Source: Paenibacillus alkaliterrae
Lineage (GTDB): Bacteria > Bacillota > Bacilli > Paenibacillales > Paenibacillaceae
Reading direction: 5' to 3'
Assembly (NCBI RefSeq): GCF_021532375.1
Contig: NZ_JAKGAP010000007.1
Coordinates: forward strand, 62,001 to 126,000
DNA length: 64,000 bases
Below the pieces are notes generated by a model. It did not search any database. It saw only the letters and a program-made list of their open reading frames with translations, and was not told the DNA's origin. The position numbers and the translations under genes are program-made. Positions 60,063-64,000 of this stretch are shown here, piece by piece. Within the stretch, counting starts at the first letter, position 1; each line of letters starts with the position of its first letter.

Positions 60063-60809
60063 TTGGAACGTTTACAGAAAATATTAGCCGCAGCTGGTAT
60101 TGCATCCCGCCGCAAATGTGAAGAAATGATATTGGCAGGCATGGTCGAGGTCAACGGCGAGAAGGTAACAACGCTTGGCGTGAAGGCAGATCCAGCCGTC
60201 GATGCCATAACCGTTAATGGCAAGCCGATTAAGAGCGAGAAGAAAATCTATCTCATGCTTAACAAATCAAAGGGAGTTATCACAAGCGCCAAAGATCCGC
60301 AAGGACGCAAAGTGGTATCTGACTTTTTGCCAGGCATTAAAGAACGCGTTTACCCAGTCGGCAGATTGGATTACGATACGGAAGGCTTGTTGATTTTAAC
60401 GAATGATGGCGAATTCGCGAATTTGCTTACTCATCCGAGCCATCATGTTCCGAAGACATATCGTGCCACGGTGAAGGGCATTCCGCACGGAACGGCATTA
60501 GAGCAGCTGCAAAAGGGAATCAAGCTTGAGGATGGCATGACCGCTCCCGCAGAGGTGGAATACCACGATGTCGATACGGAGAATAAAGAAGCTACCATAA
60601 CGATTACAATCTACGAAGGGCGCAACCGTCAAGTACGCCGTATGTTTGAAGCGATCGGACATAAAGTGACCAGGCTGAAACGGATTCGGTTCGGCGAGAT
60701 TGGACTTGATAATTTGGGCAGAGGCAAATACCGCCATCTGACGCCGCAGGAGATCAAAGAGCTTCTCTCCATCGCACAAAGCAAGACACATAAAGTTCAT
60801 AAAAAGTAA
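60063..60809 (+). CDS. rluB: 23S rRNA pseudouridine synthase RluB
   Basis: Modifies uridine in 23S rRNA helix 89-90. The 248-residue protein has an N-terminal S4 domain (RLQKILAAAGIASRRKCEEMI) and the RsuA-type catalytic domain with VGRLDYDTEGLLILTNDGE, where the first Asp is catalytic. YEGRNRQVRRMFEAIGH closes the fold. TTG start at 60063 with GAGGTGAAAT upstream. Between spmB and resA, as in B. subtilis. Confidence 0.95.
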   Translation: MERLQKILAAAGIASRRKCEEMILAGMVEVNGEKVTTLGVKADPAVDAITVNGKPIKSEKKIYLMLNKSKGVITSAKDPQGRKVVSDFLPGIKERVYPVGRLDYDTEGLLILTNDGEFANLLTHPSHHVPKTYRATVKGIPHGTALEQLQKGIKLEDGMTAPAEVEYHDVDTENKEATITITIYEGRNRQVRRMFEAIGHKVTRLKRIRFGEIGLDNLGRGKYRHLTPQEIKELLSIAQSKTHKVHKK

Positions 60810-60841
60810 TCGACGGCGGCAGTTATTGCCGTCGACTTTTC
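60810..60841 (+). terminator. Terminator after rluB
   Basis: Perfect 8-bp stem TCGACGGC/GCCGTCGA (60810-60817 with 60828-60835), then CTTTT. Confidence 0.8.
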
Positions 60842-60896
60842 GTTATAATGGTAATATTCGTGGCTGTGCAAACAGAAGCTGGTGGTGAATAAGATT

Positions 60897-61427
60897 ATGG
60901 GAAAGTCGCGTAAAACGGTTCAGGTTATTATATTGTTTGCGGTATTGCTCATAGGAGGTTACGCCATTGGATCCGCTTTATTTGCGAATAATGACAGAGA
61001 TCCTTTAAAGGAAGGCAGCATGCCGCCTCCATTCGAGCTTGCGGATCTGGATGGCAGCCTTCAGCGATTGTCAGATTATGAGGGGAAGGCTGTCGTCGTA
61101 AATTTCTGGGGAACCTTCTGTCCGCCATGCGTAAAGGAAATGCCGGAGTTTGAGCGCCAATTTCAGAAGTGGAAGGATCAAGGCCTCGTTATTTTGGCTA
61201 TCAATTTAAGCGAGGATACGTTAACGGTCAACAATTTCGTTCGACGCTTTGAATTGAATTATCCGATTCTGCGTGATGTGAATCGCAAAACCGAGCGCAG
61301 CTATGAGCTTAAGTCGTATCCAACTACTTTTTTCATTAAACCGGACGGCTCAATTATGGAGATTAAAGTAGGCGGTATGACGGAAGAGGACATTGACGAA
61401 CGGATAGAACGGCTGCTTCAGCTGTAG
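60897..61427 (+). CDS. resA: Thiol-disulfide oxidoreductase ResA
   Basis: Membrane-anchored thioredoxin-like protein that reduces apocytochrome c outside the membrane before haem attachment. The 176-residue form has an N-terminal anchor (about 7-26) and the fold with NFWGTFCPPCVKEMPEF; the active site is CPPC (about 68-71). The SYPTTFFIKPDG segment carries the cis-proline. Start uncertain: ATG 60897 or GTG 60882, both after GGTGG-like sequence. First of the resABC genes. Confidence 0.94.
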   Translation: MGKSRKTVQVIILFAVLLIGGYAIGSALFANNDRDPLKEGSMPPPFELADLDGSLQRLSDYEGKAVVVNFWGTFCPPCVKEMPEFERQFQKWKDQGLVILAINLSEDTLTVNNFVRRFELNYPILRDVNRKTERSYELKSYPTTFFIKPDGSIMEIKVGGMTEEDIDERIERLLQL

Positions 61428-61438
61428 GAGGTTATATC

Positions 61439-63103
61439 GTGTTATTGGTTGAAAACACAAAATGCGAGTGCGGACATCAAAATTCGGTCGGCACCGTATT
61501 GTGCGAGAGCTGCGGCAAACCGCTTGAAAATAATGATGTTTCCGATTTGCCTTTGGAAATGCGATATGACGGGGTTGCCCGTCGTTCTCAAAAAAGCAAT
61601 CCAAATTTCATTGATCGGATATGGAATTTTTTCTCGTCTGTCAAGATTGCGATCTATTTAATTATATTGACTTTCTTGACTGCCATGCTTGGAACGATTT
61701 ATCCGCAAGAAAATACATTTGTAAACAACTTTGATCCATCGGTCTACTATGAAGAAACCTATGGTTTGCCGGGGAAATTGTATTATTTGCTCGGTTTGTC
61801 GCATACGTACGAGACCTGGTGGTTTATCGGATTACTCGTCATGATAGGCACCTCGCTCGTTATTTGCAGTCTGGACCGCGTATTGCCCCTTTACCGTGCA
61901 TTGAGCAAACAGCAGATCCGAAAGCATTTGCAGTTCATTCATCGCCAGAAAACAGTATTTAAACATTCGATTAAAGGCGATGGGGAACAGTGGGCAGTAC
62001 AGTTCGGAGAGCAGTTGAAGCGGAAGGGGTATCGGATTCATCGTGACGGATCTGCGCTGCTGGCAGAGAAAAATCGGTTCAGCCGCTGGGGTCCTTATAT
62101 TAATCATATCGGTCTTATTCTATTTCTGTTAGCGATATTGGCGCGCAGCATTCCAAGCTGGCAAATGGATAATTATATTACTATACCGGACGGTGATACG
62201 GTTCAAATTGCGGATACGAATTATTACGTGAAAAACGAGAAATTTACGGTGGAGTTTTATTCGGATGAAGAGTTGCCGGACAAGCTTAAAGGGACTGTGC
62301 GCGCAAAGCTTTTCGAGACGAAAGCGGTTCTCTACGAATGCGTAAGCAATTGTAATGATCAAACGCTGAAGCCTGTTCTTGAAGAGGTGAAGCGCCACGA
62401 TATCGTCGTGAATGAACCGCTTAAATATAAGGGGCTTAAGCTGTATCAATTTGATTTCGATATGACGCCACGCTTGAATGCGGTCCATCCGGTGCTGGTA
62501 GACAAGCAGACAGGAGAAACGTATGGGCCGTTTGATCTTCCGATGAAGGATTCGGCGCTTCAGCACAAGCTGGGTCCATATACCCTCGATCTGTACGCGA
62601 ACTACATGGAGTTTGCGCTGGGAGACAACGGTGAGCCAACCACATTATCTCGTGATCCTGTCGCGCCGGCGTTCGTATTCACGGTCAAGGGACCGGGCTT
62701 AGATGCTGCGGGTGAGCCTTATATGTATTTTCCAATGCAGAAAGATAAAGTGAAGTTTTCGCAGGATGCCATTAATCATGCAATCGCCGATAAAATTGAA
62801 ATCAGAGTCGATGGGATGGAAAATGTTGATTTCTCTGAGGCGTCTACCCATTTAAACGTGCGTATAGACAAGGCATTACCGTATGTATGGATAGGTGCTG
62901 TCTTTTCGATGACCGGTCTGTTGATGGGCTCGTATTGGCAGCATCGCCGAATATGGCTTCGCATCGATGACAACGAGCTGTCTCTAGGCGCACATACGAA
63001 CAAAAACTGGTACGGTATGCGCTCGGATGTAGCGGGAGCTCTTCAGAAAATAGGGATAACCATAGATCCGAAGTCGCTTGATAACGGAGGGAACAACGCG
63101 TGA
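61439..63103 (+). CDS. resB: Cytochrome c biogenesis protein ResB
   Basis: A 554-residue CcsB/Ccs1-type protein that, with ResC, moves haem and joins it to cytochrome c. It starts with a zinc-ribbon-like stretch (CECGHQNSVGTVLCESCG), then three membrane helices near 67-85, 120-140 and 215-235, a large extracytoplasmic domain (about 240-480) and a fourth helix near 490-510. IYLIILTFLTAMLGTIYPQ and RWGPYINHIGLILFLLA are typical. GTG start at 61439 after AGGAGG. Overlaps resC by four bases. Confidence 0.93.
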   Translation: MLLVENTKCECGHQNSVGTVLCESCGKPLENNDVSDLPLEMRYDGVARRSQKSNPNFIDRIWNFFSSVKIAIYLIILTFLTAMLGTIYPQENTFVNNFDPSVYYEETYGLPGKLYYLLGLSHTYETWWFIGLLVMIGTSLVICSLDRVLPLYRALSKQQIRKHLQFIHRQKTVFKHSIKGDGEQWAVQFGEQLKRKGYRIHRDGSALLAEKNRFSRWGPYINHIGLILFLLAILARSIPSWQMDNYITIPDGDTVQIADTNYYVKNEKFTVEFYSDEELPDKLKGTVRAKLFETKAVLYECVSNCNDQTLKPVLEEVKRHDIVVNEPLKYKGLKLYQFDFDMTPRLNAVHPVLVDKQTGETYGPFDLPMKDSALQHKLGPYTLDLYANYMEFALGDNGEPTTLSRDPVAPAFVFTVKGPGLDAAGEPYMYFPMQKDKVKFSQDAINHAIADKIEIRVDGMENVDFSEASTHLNVRIDKALPYVWIGAVFSMTGLLMGSYWQHRRIWLRIDDNELSLGAHTNKNWYGMRSDVAGALQKIGITIDPKSLDNGGNNA

Positions 63104-64000
63104 GTTTAATCGATTTTAGCAGCGATGCGTTTATAGTCGCATTTTTTCTTTACTGCTTTGCCTTTATGTTCTATGTGATTGCGATTGCAGGGAAAAAATG
63201 GAGCAACCGGGATTCTCTGCAGCATGAGAAGCGCTGGGGCCGCATTGCCTTCATTACTTCCAACGTTGGGCTTGCATCACACCTAACTTTTTTCTTCACG
63301 CGCTGGGCGGGAAGCGGTCAAATTCCAACAAGCAACATGTATGAATTTATGACTTTTTTAGGCATGTCGATTATGATCGCTTTTACAATCATCTTTGCTA
63401 TATACCGGAAACCATTACTTGGCATGTTCGCTTTGCCGCTTACTGTCATCATCATTGCCTATGCGGCTGTATTTCCACAGGAGGTTCAACCGCTTATTCC
63501 AGCACTGGATAGTATTTGGCTGAAGATACACGTTACGACAGCAGCACTCGGGGAAGCCTTCTTTGCTATCGGATTCGCTGCAGGCTTGATGTACTTGCTA
63601 AGAGTAGTTGATTTCAATGGGAAAACGAAGGCAGCGCGCAGATCGCAGTTTTGGGTTGAGTTTTCATTATATACCATTATCGTTATTGTCGGTTTTATCA
63701 TTGCGGTATTTGCTTTCCGGGGAATGGGTTACGAAGCTCAATTTATTCAGGAGCAGTCGAAAATCGATTCGAGAGGAACGGAGACGTCAACAACCGATAC
63801 GGTTACTTATACGCTTCCGCCTATCGTTAAGCCGTACAATAGCGAGGTTGTAACGGTTGATTCCTTTCTAGGCATGGACAAGCCCGTGCTTGAAGCGCCG
63901 TATTGGATGAATGGGGTAAATGCCGGAAGAAAATTGAATACCGTCGTATGGTCCATTATTGCCGGTACCATTCTTTATGGCTTGCTCCGTCTCGTATTCC
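63100..64000 (+). CDS. resC: Cytochrome c biogenesis protein ResC, 3' end outside the window
   Basis: The frame is open from GTG 63100 to the window end (about 300 residues), so only the 5' part is seen. It begins MSLIDFSSDAFIVAFFLYCF and has several membrane helices; WAGSGQIPTSNMYEFMTFLG and the segment LKIHVTTAALGEAFFAIGFAAG are typical of the CcsA/ResC family, which carries the WWD haem-handling motif further on. It starts four bases before the resB stop (GTGA overlap). The stop and the WWD region lie beyond base 64000. Confidence 0.92.
   Translation, partial: MSLIDFSSDAFIVAFFLYCFAFMFYVIAIAGKKWSNRDSLQHEKRWGRIAFITSNVGLASHLTFFFTRWAGSGQIPTSNMYEFMTFLGMSIMIAFTIIFAIYRKPLLGMFALPLTVIIIAYAAVFPQEVQPLIPALDSIWLKIHVTTAALGEAFFAIGFAAGLMYLLRVVDFNGKTKAARRSQFWVEFSLYTIIVIVGFIIAVFAFRGMGYEAQFIQEQSKIDSRGTETSTTDTVTYTLPPIVKPYNSEVVTVDSFLGMDKPVLEAPYWMNGVNAGRKLNTVVWSIIAGTILYGLLRLVF

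Noticed and set aside
1..64000. CRISPR arrays, tRNA or rRNA genes, insertion sequences, prophage or toxin-antitoxin loci
   Set aside because: No regularly spaced identical repeats with unique spacers, no transposase or integrase other than XerD, and no tRNA- or rRNA-like stretches were recognised by reading.

Overview
The window is a chromosomal segment of an endospore-forming, Gram-positive member of the Bacillales, most likely family Paenibacillaceae (Paenibacillus or Cohnella type). The evidence is the set of sporulation genes (spoIIIA operon, spoIVB, spo0A, spoIIM, spoIIA-sigF, spoVA genes, ytfJ, spmA/spmB), strong ribosome binding sites, frequent TTG and GTG starts, and a gene order close to that of Bacillus subtilis. 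I saw no rRNA, tRNA, CRISPR array, insertion sequence or prophage. Genus assignment is inference.

Layout. 1-2.2 kb (minus strand): a DUF441 membrane protein and comB/comA for 3-sulfolactate. 2.3-8.3 kb: yqhV and the complete spoIIIAA-AH operon with a good sigma-E promoter. 8.4-12 kb: accB-accC, then an Asp23-family protein, its membrane anchor AmaP and a DUF2273 protein. 12-18.8 kb: nusB, folD, xseA, xseB, ispA, dxs and a TlyA-type methyltransferase. 18.9-24.2 kb: a small membrane protein of unknown function, argR, recN, spoIVB and spo0A; spo0A has three exact 0A boxes and a sigma-H-like promoter. 24.3-33.1 kb: a 55-residue orphan, DUF2627, the branched-chain 2-oxoacid dehydrogenase genes followed by lipB, a Prli42-like miniprotein, a PepT-like peptidase, an MciZ-like FtsZ inhibitor and nudF. 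33.2-42.5 kb: a composite intergenic repeat, spoIIM, fur, a subtilisin-like protease, ald, yqzK, xerD, deoB, punA, a Spo0E-like gene and pdp. 42.7-48.5 kb: dacF, spoIIAA-AB-sigF, spoVAA, spoVAB and spoVAF. 48.6-54.8 kb: lysA, ppiB, an FMN riboswitch and ribD-ribE-(second copy of the composite repeat)-ribBA-ribH. 54.9-64 kb: scpA, scpB, DUF2953, ytfJ, dacB, spmA, spmB, rluB and resA-resB-resC, the last cut by the window end.

How the parts fit. Much of the window serves sporulation. Spo0A and sigma H start it; sigma F with its SpoIIAB/SpoIIAA switch sets forespore fate; SpoIIM, SpoIIIA and SpoIVB act in engulfment and compartment signalling; MciZ blocks Z rings in the mother cell; DacF, DacB and SpmA/B shape the spore cortex and core; SpoVA proteins and ComA/B concern spore solutes. 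The rest is housekeeping: fatty acid and isoprenoid precursors, folate and riboflavin synthesis, recombination and chromosome organisation, nucleoside salvage, and cytochrome c maturation.

The most notable unexplained structure is a roughly 300-bp composite repeat present twice in the same orientation (33225-33523 and 52761-53078). It contains hairpin-forming units, an identical 91-bp core and a short tandem repeat, and one copy sits inside the riboflavin operon.
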